From Chamaelirium japonicum (taxonomy: Eukaryota; Streptophyta; Magnoliopsida; Liliales; Melanthiaceae), in NCBI GenBank assembly GCA_947650365.1, contig CANTAL010000104.1, forward strand, positions 434,001-498,000: a stretch of DNA of 64,000 nt. The letters are read 5' to 3'. The first letter of the stretch is position 1. Each line of letters opens with the position of its first letter. Below the pieces are notes generated by a model. That model was not told where the DNA came from, did not search any database, and saw only the letters and a program-made list of their open reading frames with translations. Made by a program: the position numbers and the translations under genes. Positions 14,563 to 26,042 of this stretch are shown one piece after another.

Positions 14563-17500
14563 TACGAATTAATTAGAAAAGATTGTACGAATGAATTAGA
14601 ATAGATCGTACGAATGAATTAGAATAGATCGTACGAAGGAATTAGAATGGATCGTACGAATGAATTAGAATGGATCGTACGAATGAATTAGAATAGATCG
14701 TACGAATGAATTAGAATGGATCGTACGAAGGAATTAGAATGGATCGTACGAATGAATTAGAATGGATATATTCGTGCAAATGAATTAGAATGGAACGTAT
14801 GAGTGAATTAGAATGGATCGTACGAATGAATTAGAATGGATCGTATGAATGAATTAGAATGGATACATTCGTGTGAATGAATTAGAATGGATCGTATGAA
14901 TGAATTAGAATAGATTTTGTGAATGAATTAGAACTGATCGTACGAATGAATTAGAATGGATACATTCGTGCGAATGAATTAGAATGGATTGTATGAATGA
15001 ATTAGAAAGGATCATATGAATGAATTAGAATGGATCGTACGAATGAATTAATATGGATACATTCGTGCGAATGAAATAGAATGGATCATAGGAATGAGTA
15101 AGAATGGATCGTCATTCTAATTCATTCGTATGATCCATTCTAATTCATTTGTATCCATTCTATTTCATTCGCACGATCCATTCTAATTCATTCGCGCAGT
15201 CTATTCTAATTCATTCGTACGATCCATTCTAATTCATTCGTACGATCCATTCTAATTCATTCATACAATCCATTCTAATTTATTCGCACAAATGTATCCA
15301 TTCTAATTCATTTGCACGATCCATTCTAATTCATTCCTATGATCTATTCTAATTCATTCGTACGATACATTCTAATTCATTCTAATTCATTCGTACGATC
15401 CATTCTACGATCAATTCTAATTCATTCGTATATTCCATTCTAATTCATTAGCACGATCCATGCTAATGAATTAGAATGGATCGTACGATCCAATCTAATT
15501 CATTTATACGATCCATTCTTACTCATTCGTATGATCCATTCTAATTCAATCGTACGATCCATTCTAATTCATTCGTACGATCCATTCTAATTCTATCGTA
15601 CGATCCATTCTAATTCATTCGTACGATCCATTCTAATTCATTCGTACGATCCATTCTAATTCCTTCGTACGATCCATTCTAATTCATTCGTACAATCCAT
15701 TCTAATTCATTCACGCAATCTATTCTAATTCATTCGTACGATCCATTCTAATTCATTCGTACGATCCATTCTAATTCATTCATAGAATCCATTCTAATTT
15801 ATTCGCACGAATGTATCCATTCTAATTCATTCGTACGATCCATTCTAATTCATTAATATGATCCATTCTAATTCATTCGTACGATCCATTCTAATTCATT
15901 CGTAGGATCCATTCTAATTCATTCGTACAATCTATTCTATTTCATTCGTACGATCCATTCTTACTCATTCGTATGATCCATTCTAATTCATTCGGACTAA
16001 TGTATCCATTCTAATTTATTCGTACGATCCATTCTAATTCATTCGTACGATCCATTCTAATTCATTCGTACGATCCATTCTTACTCATTCGTATGATCCA
16101 TTCTAATTCATTCGTACGATCCATTCTAATTCATTCGTACGATCGATTCTAATTCATTCGCACTATCCATTCTAATTCATTCGTACGATCCATTCTAATT
16201 CATTCGTATGATCCATTCTAATTTATTCGTTCTAATATATCCATTCAAATTCATTCGTACGATCCATTCTAATTCATTCGTACGGTCCATTCTAATTCAT
16301 TCGCACAATCCATTCTATTTCATTCGTACGATCCATTCTTACTCATTCGTATTATCCATTATGGATACATTCGTGCGAATGAATTAGAATGGATCATACG
16401 AATGAGTAAGAATGGATCGTACGAATGAAATAGAATGGATTGTGCGAATGAATTAGAATGGATCGTACGAATGAATTAGAATGGATTGTGTGAAAAAATT
16501 AGAATGGATCGTGCTAATGAATTAGAATGGATCGTACGAATGGATTAGAATGGATACATTCGAGCGAATGAATTAGAATGGATCGTACGAATGAATTAGA
16601 ATGGATCATACGAATGAGTAAGAATGGATCGTACGAATGAATTAGAATGGATCGTACGAATTAATTAGAATGGATCGTACGAATAAATTAGAATGGATAC
16701 ATTCGTCCGAATGAATTAGAATGGATCATACGAATGAGTAAGAATGGATCGTACGAATGAAATAGAATAGATCGTACGAATGAATTAGAATGGAATATAC
16801 GAATGAATTAGAATGGATCGTACGAATGAATTAGAATGGATCGTATGAATGAATTAGAATGGATCATACGAATGAATTAGAATGGATCGTGCGAATGAAT
16901 TCGAATGGATCGTACGATCCATTCTAATTCATTCATACAATCCATTCTAATTCATTCGCACGAATGTATCCATTCTAATCCATTCGTACGATCCATTCTA
17001 ATCCATTCGTACGATCCATTCTAATTCATTCGCACAAATATATCCTTTCTAATTTATTCGTACGATCCATTCTAATTCATTCGTACGATCCATTCTAATT
17101 CATTCGTACGATCCATTCTAATTCATTCGTATGATCTATTCTAATTTATTCGTACGATCCATTCTAATTCATTCGTAGGATCCATTTTAATTCATTCGTA
17201 CGATCCATTCTAATTCATTCATACGATCCATTCTAATTCATTCGCACAATCCATTCTATTTCATTCGTACGATCCATTCTTACTCATTGGTACGATCCAT
17301 TCTAATTCATTCGCACGAATGTATCCATTCTAATTCATTCGTATGACTCCATTCTAATTCATTCGTACAATCCATTCTATTTCATTCGTACGATCCATTC
17401 TTACTCATTCGTATGATCCATTCTAATTCATTCGCACGAATGTATCCATTCTAAATCATTCGTACGATCCATTCTAATTCATTCGTACGATCCATTCTAA

Positions 17501-18126
17501 ATCATTCATACAATCCATTCTATTTCATTCATACGATCAATTCTAATTCATTCTATTTCATTCGTACGATCTGTTCTAATTCACTCATACGATCCATTCT
17601 AATTCATTCATACGATCCATTCTAATTCATTTGCATGAAAATATCCATTCTAATTCATTCGTACGATCCATTCTAATTCCTTCATACGATCCATTCTAAT
17701 TCCTTCGTACGATCAATTCTAATTCCTTCGTACGATCCATTCTATTTCATTCGTATGATCCATTCTAATTCATTCGTACGATCCATTCTAATTCATTCAT
17801 ACGATCCATTCTAATTGATTCATACAATCCATTCTAATTCTTTCACACGATCCATTCTAATTCATTCGTAGGATCCATTCTAATTCATTCGCACAATCCA
17901 TTCTAATTCATTCGTACAATCCATTCTAACTCATTCGTATGATCCATTCTAACTCATTCGGTGGATCCATTCTAATTCATTCGTACGATCCATTCTAATT
18001 CATTCCCACGATCCATTCTAATTTATTCGTACGATCCATTCTAATTCATTCGTACGATCTATTCTAATTCATTCGCACGAATGTAACCATTCTAATTCAT
18101 TCATACGATTCATTCTAATTCATTCG
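14563..18126. repeat. Bidirectional satellite, segment D
   Basis: Blocks: R 14563-15111, F 15112-15463, R about 15464-15481, F 15482-16358, R 16359-16910, F 16911-18126. The reversed block at about 15464 is roughly one unit long. It makes a local hairpin-like palindrome within an otherwise F stretch. The F-to-R switch at 16359 (CCATTATGGATACATTCG) is the same as those at about 32416 and 34462. Confidence 0.95.
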
Positions 18127-21100
18127 GGATACATTCGTGCGAAAGAATTAGAATAGATCGTATGAATGAATTAGAATAGATCCTATGAATGAATTAGAAT
18201 GGATCGTGCGAATGAATTAGAATGGATCGTACGAATGAATTAGAATGGATCGTGCTAATGAATTAGAATTGATCGAACGAATGAATTAGCATGGATCGTG
18301 CTAATGAATTAGAATGGAACGTACGAATGAATTAGAATGGATCGTGTGAAAGAATTAGAATGGATTGTATGAATGAATTAGAATGAATTCGTACGATCCA
18401 TTCGAATTCATTCGCACGATCCATTCGAATTCATTCATACGATCCATTCTAATTCATTCATACAATCCATTCTAATTCTTTCACACGATCCATTCTAATT
18501 CATTCGTAGGATCCATTCTAATTTATTCGTACAATCTATTATATTTCATTCGTATGATCCATTCTTACTCATTCGTATGATCCATTCTAATTCATTCACA
18601 CGAATGTATCCATTCTAATTTATTCGTACGATCCATTCTAATTCATTCGTACGATCCATTCTAATTCATTCGTACGATCCATTCTAATTCTTTCACACGA
18701 TCCATTCTAATTCATTCGTATGATCCATTCTAATTCATTCGTAAGATCCATTCTAATTCATTCGTACGATCCATTCTAATTCATTCGTACGATCCATTCT
18801 AATTCATTCGCACGAATGTATCCATTCTAGTTCATTCATACGATCCATTCTAATTCATTCGTACGATCAATTCTAATTCATTCGCACGATCCATTCTAAT
18901 TCATTCGTACGATGCATTCTAATTCATTCGCACGAATGTATCCATTTTAATTCATTCGTACATACGATCCATTCTAATTCATTCGCACGAATGTATCCAT
19001 TCTAATTCATTTGTATAATCCTTTCTAATTCATTCACACGATCCATTCTAATTCATTCGTACGATCCATTCTAATTCATTCGTACGATCCATTCTAATTC
19101 ATTCGTATGATCCATTCTAATTAGTTCGTATGATCCATTCTAATTCATTCGTAAGATCCATTCTAATTCATTTGTACGAATATATCTATTCTAATTCTAA
19201 TTCATTAGCACGATCTATTCTAATTAATTCATACGATCCATTCTAATTCATTCGCACGAATGTATCCATTCTAATTCATTCATACGATCCATTCTAATTC
19301 ATTCGCACGATCCATTCTAATTCATTAGCAAGAATATATCTATTCTAATTCATTCGCACGATCCATTCTAATTCATTCGTACGATCCATTCTAATTCATT
19401 CATACGATCCATTCTAATTCATTCGCACGAATATATCCATTCTAATTCATTAGCACGATCCATTCTATATTCGTATGATCCATTCTAATTCCTTCGTACG
19501 ATCCATTCTAATTCCTTCGTATCCATTCTAATTCACTCATACGATCCATTCTAATTCATTCATACGAACTATTCTAATTCATTCATACAATCCATTCTAA
19601 TTCTTTCACACGATCCATTCTAATTCATTCGTATGATCTATTCTAATTCATTCGCACAATCCATTCTAATTCATTCGCACGAATGTATCCATTCTAAATC
19701 ATTCGTACAATCCATTCTATTTCATTCGTACGATCCATTCTTACTCATTGTACGAATGAATTAGAATGGATCCTACGAATGAATTAGAATGGATCGTGTG
19801 AAAGAATTAGAATGGATCGTACGAATGAATTAGAATGGATACATTCGTGCGAATGAATTAGAATGGATACATTCGTGCGAAAGAATTAGAATAGATCGTA
19901 TGAATGAATTAGAATGGATCCTATGAATGAATTAGAATTGATCGTACGAATGAAATAGAATGGATTGCACGAATGATTTAGAATGGATCGTACGAATGAA
20001 TTAGAATGGATCGTGTGAAAGAATTAGAATGGATTATATGAATGAATTAGAATGGATCGTACGAATGAATTAGAATAGATCGTACGAAGGAATTAGAATG
20101 GATCGTACGAATGTATTAGAATGGATCCTATGAATGAATTAGAATAGATCGTGCGAATGAATTAGAATGGATCGTACGAATGAATTAGAATGGATCGTGC
20201 TAATGAATTAGAATTGATCGACCGAATGAATTAGCATGGATCGTGCTAATGAATTAGAATGGATCGTGCGAATGAATTAGAATGGATCGTACGAATGAAT
20301 TAGAATGGATCATACGAATGAATTAGAATGGATACATTCGTGCGAATGAATTAGAATGGATCGTACGAATGAATTAGAATGGATCATGCGAATGAATTAG
20401 AATGGATCGTACGAATGAATTAGAATGGATTCGTACGAATGAATTAGAATGGATACATTCGTGCGTACGAATGAATTAGAATGGATCGTACGAATGAATT
20501 AGAATAGATTGTATGAATGAATTAGAATGGATCGTACGAATGAATTAGAATGGATCATACGAATTAATTAGAATGGATCATACGAATGAATTAGAATGGA
20601 TCGTACGAATGAATTAGAATGAATACATTCGTGCGAATGAATTAGAATGGATCGTACGAATGAATTAGAATGGATCATATTAATGAATTAGAATGGATCG
20701 TACGAATGAATTAGAATGGATCATATTAATGAATTAGAATGGATCGTACGAATGAATTAGAATAGATACATTCGCGCGAATGAATTAGAATGGATCGTGC
20801 ACGAATGTATCCATTCTAATTCATTCGTACGATCCATTCTAATTCGTTAATATGATCCATTCTAATTCATTCGTACGATCCATTCTAATTCATATGCACA
20901 AAGGTATCCATTCTAATCCATTCATAGGATCCATTCTAATCCATTCGTACGATCCATTCTAATTCATTCGTACGATCCATTCTAATTCATTTGCTCGAAT
21001 GTATCCATTCTAATCCATTCGTACGATCCATTCTAATCCATTCGTATGATCCATTCTAATTCATTCGCATGAATGTAACCATTCTAATTCATTCATTTGA

Positions 21101-23173
21101 TCCATTCTAATTCATTCGTACGATCCATTCTAATTCATTCGTCCGATCCATTCTAATTCATTCGCACGAATGTATCCATTCTAATTCATTCGTACGATCC
21201 ATTCTAATTCATTCGTAAGATCCATTCTAATTCATTCGTACGATCCATTCTAATTCATTCGTACGGTCCATTCTAATTCATTCGCACGAATGTATCCATT
21301 CTAGTTCATTCGTACGATCCATTCCAATTCATTCGTACGATCCATTCTAATTCATTCGCACGATCCATTCTAATTCATTCGTACGATCAATTCTAATTCA
21401 TTCGCACGAATGTATCCATTCTAATTCATTCATACGATCCATTGTAATTCATTCGTACGATCCATTTTAATTAATTCGTACGATCCATTCTAATTCATTC
21501 GTCCGATCCATTCTAATTCATTTGCACGAATGCATCCATTCTAGTTCATTCATACGATCCATTCTATTTCATTCGTACGATCCATTCTTACTCATTCATA
21601 TGATCCATTCTAATTCATTCGGACGAATGTATCCATTCTAATTTATTCGTACGATCCATTCTAATTCATTCGTACGATCCATTCTAATTCATTCGTACGA
21701 TCCATTCTAATTAATTCGTTCGATCCATTCTAATTCATTCGCACGAATGTATCCATTCTAATTCATTCGTATGATCCATTCTAATTCATTCGTACAATCC
21801 ATTCTAATTCATTCGTAAGATCCATTCTAATTCATTCGTACGATCCATACTAATTCATTCGTACGATCCATTCTAATTCATTCGCACGAATGTATCCATT
21901 CTAGTTCAATCGTACGATCCATTCTAATTCATTCGTATGATCCATTCTAATTCATTCGCACGATCCTTTCTAATTCATTTGTACGATCAATTCTAATTCA
22001 TTCGCACGAATGTATCCATTGTAATTCATTCGTACGATCCATTCTAATTCATTCGTACGATCCATTCTAATTCATTCATACAATCCATTATAATTCTTTC
22101 TCACGATCCATTCTAATTCATTCATAGGATCCATTCTAATTCATTCGTACAATCTATTCTATTTCATTCGTATGATCCATTCTTACTCATTCGTATGATC
22201 CATTCTAATTCATTTGCACGAATGTATCCATTCTAATTTATTCGTACGAATCCATTCTAATTCATTCGTACGATCCATTCTAATTCATTAGCACGAATAT
22301 ATCAATTCTAATTCATTCGTACAATCCTTCTATTCTAATTCATTCATACGATCCATTCTAATTCATTCGTACGATCCATTCTAATTCCTTCGTACGATCC
22401 ATTCTAATTCATTCATACAATCCATTTTAATTCTTTCACACGATCCATTCTAATTAATTCGTATGTTCCATTCTAATTCATTAGCACGATCCATGCTAAT
22501 TCATTCGTTCGATCAATTCTAATTCATTAGCACGATCCATTCTAATTCATTCGCACGATCCATTCTAATTCATTCATAGGATCCATTCTAATTCATTCAT
22601 ACGATCTATTCTAATTCTTTTGCACGAATGTATTCTAATCCATTCGCACGAATGTATCCATTCTAATTCATTCGTACGATCCATTCTAATTCATTCATCC
22701 GATCCATTCTAATTCATTCATAGGATCCATTCTAATTCATTCATACGATCTATTCTAATTCTTTCGCACGAATGTATCCATTCTAATTCATTCGCACGAA
22801 TGTATCCATTCTAATTCATTCGTACGATCCATTCTAATTCATTCGTCCGATCCATTCTAATTCATTCATACGATCTATTCTAATTCATTCATACAATCCA
22901 TTATCTTTCACACGATCCATTCTAATTCATTCGTACGATCCATTCTAATTCATTCGCACAATCCATTCTATTTCATTCGTACGATCCATTCTTACTCATT
23001 CGTATGATCCATTCTAATTCATTCGCACGAATGTATCCATAATGGATCATACGAATGAGTAAGAATGGATCGTACGAATGAAATAGAATGGATTGTGCGA
23101 ATGAATTAGAATGGACCATACGAATGAGTAAGAATGGATCGTCATTCTAATTTATTCGTACGATCCATTCTAA
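18127..23173. repeat. Bidirectional satellite, segment E (left flank of the island)
   Basis: Blocks: R 18127-18388, F 18389-19748, R 19749-20799, F 20800-23039, R 23040-23142, F 23143-23173. The switch at 18389 is the first of seven copies of the GAATGAATTCGTACGATCC junction. The stretch 22900-23125 closely matches 44910-45140 and 49960-50180, so the sequence left of the retrotransposon is itself a duplicated module. The array ends abruptly at CCATTCTAA (23173), where GC-rich sequence begins. Confidence 0.95.
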
Positions 23174-23256
23174 GTTATGAATGTACGATGGAGGTTTCAA
23201 CAAACAATTTAACTCGGAAGCTCGGCGCAGCAAGAGCTCGCTTGATCTACAAAGTA

Positions 23257-23545
23257 GTCCGCCGTTATGCGGACTTAAAGCAAGACCGGGATCCTCAGAG
23301 GCAGCCAGAGGGCGACCTTGAGCTTCCCGGGGCAGTCCGCCGTTGTGCGGACTTAAAGCAAGACCGGGATCCTCAGAGGCAGCCAGTGGGCAACCTTGAG
23401 CTTCCCGGGGCAGTCCGCCGTTGTGCGGACTTAAAGCAAGACCGGGATCCTCAGAGGCAGGCAGTGGGCGACCTTGAGATTCCCGGGGAAGTCCGCTGCC
23501 TAGTGGACTCTAAACCTAACCAGGATCCTTCGCATTCACCTGCCA
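23257..23545 (+). repeat. 78-bp tandem repeat, about 3.5 copies
   Basis: Copies start at GTCCGC at 23257, 23335, 23413 and 23491, an exact 78-bp period. The last copy is diverged and incomplete. Each full copy opens with an imperfect hairpin (GTCCGC, six bases, GCGGAC) and contains GACCGGGATCCTCAGAGG. Because 78 is divisible by 3, an open + frame runs through the array (23134-23649). Its start lies in satellite and its product is only a 26-residue repeat, so I do not call a gene. The repeat sits where a post-pol variable region of the element would lie. Confidence 0.93.
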
Positions 23546-23675
23546 TGAACGGAAGCATCCTGGCATTGGCATACCCCTCAAAGGGCGAGCCCACCGAACA
23601 TGATCATCGAGGGAAATTAACCGGGCAGGGGGCAGGTAGCACTTATTAGTTTCCTTTAAAAATAAAAATGGTTTA

Positions 23676-23743
23676 AGTCTCTGAGTGTAGGGAAGTTTTT
23701 GAAGTCTTTTGGTTCGCTTAAACGTTTTCCGGGCTCAGAGACT
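23676..23743. repeat. Inverted repeat (10-bp arms, 48-nt loop)
   Basis: AGTCTCTGAG at 23676-23685 is perfectly complementary to CTCAGAGACT at 23734-23743. A second pair, GTTTAAG (23671-23677) with CTTAAAC (23717-23723), overlaps it, so alternative hairpins are possible. There is no T-run after the stem, and function is unknown. Confidence 0.6.
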
Positions 23744-23924
23744 ATTGAGTTTTTGCGAGCATGCCGAGTTTTTCGTTTGCATATACTTTAAAATAAAAAG
23801 GTTGAATCGAATTAGCTGCCTCGCCCGGGGTATCACTCTCGAGATCGCTGCGAACTCCTAGAGCGGACTCATAAGTGACACAGAGAAAGAAAGAAACATA
23901 GAGGCGAGCTCAAAGAGATAACAT

Positions 23925-23934
23925 TTCATTCATT
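23925..23934 (-). promoter_or_regulatory. Possible polyadenylation signal of the antisense ORF
   Basis: On the minus strand this reads AATGAATGAA, beginning about 35 nt downstream of the TAG stop at 23968-23970. TGTAA words lie between, in the sense-strand stretch TTTTGTAACCCTGTTGTAA. Plant poly(A) signals are degenerate, so AATGAA is acceptable but weak evidence. Confidence 0.35.
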
Positions 23935-23967
23935 GTTAAAAATTACAACAGGGTTACAAAAGAGACC

Positions 23968-24555
23968 CTAGGCTGGGCCAGCACCCGCACCGTCGTCGTC
24001 GCCGCGCTTCCTCTTCTTCGACCTTTCAGCCTTATATTTTTCGATGGCGTCCAGCGCTCCCTTCTGAAGGAACTCGCCCAGCTGCGACTGAAGACGTTCT
24101 CGCTGGGAGTTGAGGTCGCGAAGGTGTGTCTCCTTCAGCGCCGCGATTTCTTCCCGGGAGGCCGTCATCTGGCCGCGGAGCTCGAGAAGCTCCTTTTGGG
24201 CAACCTCCTTGGCCTGGGTCGCTTCTTGCAGATCCTTGAGGTCGCGGGCTCGAGCATCCTCGACCGAGGCTAGCGACTTGGTGAGAGTGGCAGCCCGCTG
24301 GCGCAGTTGGGCAACCTCCGTATCTACAGAGACGGCCTGCTGGCGCAGCCGGTCTACCTCAGCTCGGAGCTCGCTGGATTGGTCCATCTGACGAAGCCGG
24401 TGGATATGCTTGTCTACTCTCCTCTCCGAACCAAGGAGAGTGTCATCGTAGAGGGCGACCGTGTCCCCCGCAACGCCAGCGACCTCATCGGCAAGAGCCC
24501 GGCTGACCCGCTCTACCTTCGGGAAGGTGAAACAGTTAGAAGAAAGCGAGAGCAA
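23968..24555 (-). CDS. Segment 3: coiled-coil C-terminus with basic tail
   Basis: This frame has no ATG near its left end. Position 24555 is a TTG, and the frame stays open upstream past 24600, overlapping segment 2. It is therefore a downstream part of a longer protein, not an independent gene. From KVERVSRALADEVAG onward the residues follow heptads (RLRQMDQSSELRAEVDRLRQ, then QKELLELRGQM, then LQSQLGEFLQK), which predicts a long coiled coil. It ends in a basic KKRKRGDDD cluster that may act as a nuclear signal, then GAGAGPA and a TAG stop. The 24110-24621 + strand frames are shadows of this segment. Confidence 0.6.
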   Translation of the reverse strand: MLSLSSNCFTFPKVERVSRALADEVAGVAGDTVALYDDTLLGSERRVDKHIHRLRQMDQSSELRAEVDRLRQQAVSVDTEVAQLRQRAATLTKSLASVEDARARDLKDLQEATQAKEVAQKELLELRGQMTASREEIAALKETHLRDLNSQRERLQSQLGEFLQKGALDAIEKYKAERSKKRKRGDDDGAGAGPA

Positions 24556-26039
24556 AAAGAGATTAGAAACAAGTGTGAAGGTAATCTTTCCTCGAGGAGC
24601 CGGTTGATGAGGGCGATGTAGGGAGTCCGGGCAAAAATGTTGCGCCCCAGGATTTCCCGCGTAAAGTAGGGGGTGCGCTCGGGGTCGCCTGAGGATGAGC
24701 CCGCCTGGCTCACCTCGGTTGGGGCAGCCGGGGAAGGCGCATCAACGGCAGTAGCGGCGGGCTCGCCCCCTTGAGCGCCGGCACCCCCTTCCTTGGTAAG
24801 GGGAGGCACGGTTGGTTCCGAGGCTTCCGAGCTGGTGCTCGGAAGGTCGTTCAGGATGGCCCCCAGGTCCGGAGACCAGTAGACCAACCCGTCCAGCTCC
24901 GGGAGGATAGGAGCCCCGAGAGCAGAAAGCACGCTGGCAGCAACAGGCGCGGGCGCGGGTGTGGGCGCAGGCTCGGGCATGGGCGCGGGCGCGCTGGGAG
25001 CCATAGGCGCGGGCTCGGGCACGGGCGCACTGGAAGCGGCCGGCGCGGGCTCGGGCGCGGGCACGCTGGAAGCGGCTGGCGCGGGCTCTGGCGCGAGCAC
25101 GCTGGAAGCGGCTGGCGCGGGCGCGCTGGAAACGGCCGGCGCGGGCTCGGGCGCGGGCGCGCTGGGAGCCATAGGCACGGGCGCGGGCGCGCTGGCAGCA
25201 GAGGGCGCAGGCGCGCTGGGGGCAGTAGGCGCAGGCTCGGGCGCAGGCGCGCTGGGGGCAGTAGGCGTGGGCTCGGGTGCGGGCACGCTGGCTGCAGCGG
25301 GCGCGGGCGCGGGCGCACTGAGATCGGCAGGCGCAGGCGCGGGTGCGGGCGTGCTGGGAGCAGGCGCGGCCGGTGTTGGTGTCGCGCTAAGAGCAAGCGG
25401 AAGGGTTGAGCCCGCCGGAGCCAGTCCCTCGAAGGGCGGGGGAAGCCCCGCAGTTGCAGTCGCGGGCTCATCTTCCGTAGCCCGCTCCTCGTCGTCTGAG
25501 CTGGAGGTCGTGCTGAGATCATCGGCTGATCCCAAGCCCGCCTCCGCGAGGGCGGCCTTCCTCCGCTCCTCGAGGACCTGTTGGAAGGCTTCGCGAGCCT
25601 CCCGAACAGTGTTGTCCTCTCCCGATGGGCGGGCTGAGGGGGTCTTCTTCTTCCTCGCCTTCTTCTGCGAAGCGCCCTCCTCTGGATTCATCACCGCAAC
25701 AAACAAAGTCTTAGTCAGATCACCTGGGAACCCATGCATCAGCACTTCAGCCATTGGGGACTCTACTTCCGCCATGCTGAGAAGAAGCTCGACGCGCGGA
25801 TCCTCGGGCTCGACGAAGGAAATGCGACGTCGCAGAGGCTCCGGGACTGGGGCCCTCGGAGAAATGACAGAAAGGGTGGTCGCCTGACCTGGGGCTGCTT
25901 CGCGGGCTGGTGGCGGCGATGGCGCGACATCCTCCTCGTGGAGCATCTCGAGGGTGTCCTTGTCGGCGACCTGAATGGGGGAAGCCCGCTTCTTCCCCTT
26001 CTTCGCCGAGGTCCCCGCAGCGGAGGTCGCAGCAGCGGG
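24513..26039 (-). CDS. Segment 2: low-complexity Pro/Ala-rich middle, in frame with segment 1
   Basis: This frame is open immediately after the TAG. It first encodes about 31 codons with a basic AKKGKKRAS cluster, then reaches an internal ATG at 25944-25946 and runs 477 codons more. From that Met: residues 40-70 include an SFVEPEDPRVELLLSMAEVE stretch; 95-101 is KKARKKK, a possible nuclear localisation signal; 145-160 is Ser/Asp/Glu-rich and resembles casein-kinase-2 sites. About 180-350 is a repeated Ala-Pro-Glu-Pro-Ala-Pro pattern. The tail contains YFTREILGRNIFARTPYIAL and INRLLEE, which look structured. After LLEER the sequence turns hydrophobic (LFLISFCSRFLL) and stops at 24513-24515. 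I read that end as out-of-frame or intronic. The internal ATG has no promoter of its own, so it is unlikely to be the start of a separate gene. Confidence 0.6.
   Translation of the reverse strand, partial: PAAATSAAGTSAKKGKKRASPIQVADKDTLEMLHEEDVAPSPPPAREAAPGQATTLSVISPRAPVPEPLRRRISFVEPEDPRVELLLSMAEVESPMAEVLMHGFPGDLTKTLFVAVMNPEEGASQKKARKKKTPSARPSGEDNTVREAREAFQQVLEERRKAALAEAGLGSADDLSTTSSSDDEERATEDEPATATAGLPPPFEGLAPAGSTLPLALSATPTPAAPAPSTPAPAPAPADLSAPAPAPAAASVPAPEPTPTAPSAPAPEPAPTAPSAPAPSAASAPAPVPMAPSAPAPEPAPAVSSAPAPAASSVLAPEPAPAASSVPAPEPAPAASSAPVPEPAPMAPSAPAPMPEPAPTPAPAPVAASVLSALGAPILPELDGLVYWSPDLGAILNDLPSTSSEASEPTVPPLTKEGGAGAQGGEPAATAVDAPSPAAPTEVSQAGSSSGDPERTPYFTREILGRNIFARTPYIALINRLLEERLPSHLFLISFCSRFLLTVSPSRR
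24527..24585 (-). other. Candidate short AT-AC intron or frameshift zone
   Basis: Segments 2 and 3 both run open across this stretch in different frames. Read 5'-3' on the minus strand it begins ATTACCTT and ends TTTCAC, with TTCTAAC eight bases before the end, and it is pyrimidine-rich throughout. Removing these 59 nt joins LLEE to FPKVERV in frame. AT-AC ends and a TAAC branch site recall U12-type introns, but the donor departs from ATATCCTT and 59 nt is very short for a plant intron. A plain 1-nt indel in a decaying gene explains the frame change equally well. Confidence 0.35.
24950..25360 (-). repeat. Coding minisatellite for Ala/Pro/Glu repeats
   Basis: GC-rich imperfect repeats of GCGGGCGCGGGC-like words (+ strand) encode alternating Ala-Pro with Glu-Pro and Ser-Ser insertions on the minus strand. 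Period lengths vary in multiples of three, so the frame is kept. It accounts for the large + strand open frames here (24771-25409 and 24961-25887, Gly/Ala/Arg-rich), which are not genes. Confidence 0.8.
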
Positions 26040-26042
26040 CTA
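26040..26042 (-). other. In-frame TAG separating segments 1 and 2
   Basis: The minus-strand codon order is GTC TCC TAG CCC GCT, and the frame is open on both sides for hundreds of codons. A C-to-T change from CAG would give this; CAG is a CHG methylation context in plants, so deamination is a natural explanation. The ancestral codon is inferred, not known. Confidence 0.85.

Larger units (their letters stand above)
23546..23960. other. Non-coding spacer of the element
   Basis: No credible gene. It lies between the 78-bp repeats and the end of the antisense ORF. It is AT-richer than the rest of the island, with two + strand AATAAA words (23661-23666 and 23792-23797) and a 10-bp inverted repeat. 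These could be remnants of + strand 3' processing signals, but an LTR element normally uses signals in its LTR, so this is weak. The right part is the putative 3' UTR of the antisense transcript. Confidence 0.6.

Noticed and set aside
1-23173. CRISPR-like regularly spaced short repeats
   Set aside because: Units abut directly with no unique spacers, and the context is a eukaryotic satellite.
23134-23649. 171-codon + strand frame over the 78-bp repeats
   Set aside because: It begins inside satellite and stays open only because 78 is a multiple of three. No recognisable protein.
24771-25887. Long Gly/Ala/Arg-rich + strand frames
   Set aside because: Complement of the Pro/Ala-coding repeat of the antisense ORF; GC-rich shadow frames.
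24513-25946. Internal ATG at 25946 as the start of a separate gene
   Set aside because: The frame is continuous upstream to the TAG at 26040 and encodes plausible protein there. There is no TATA box or leader for a separate start.
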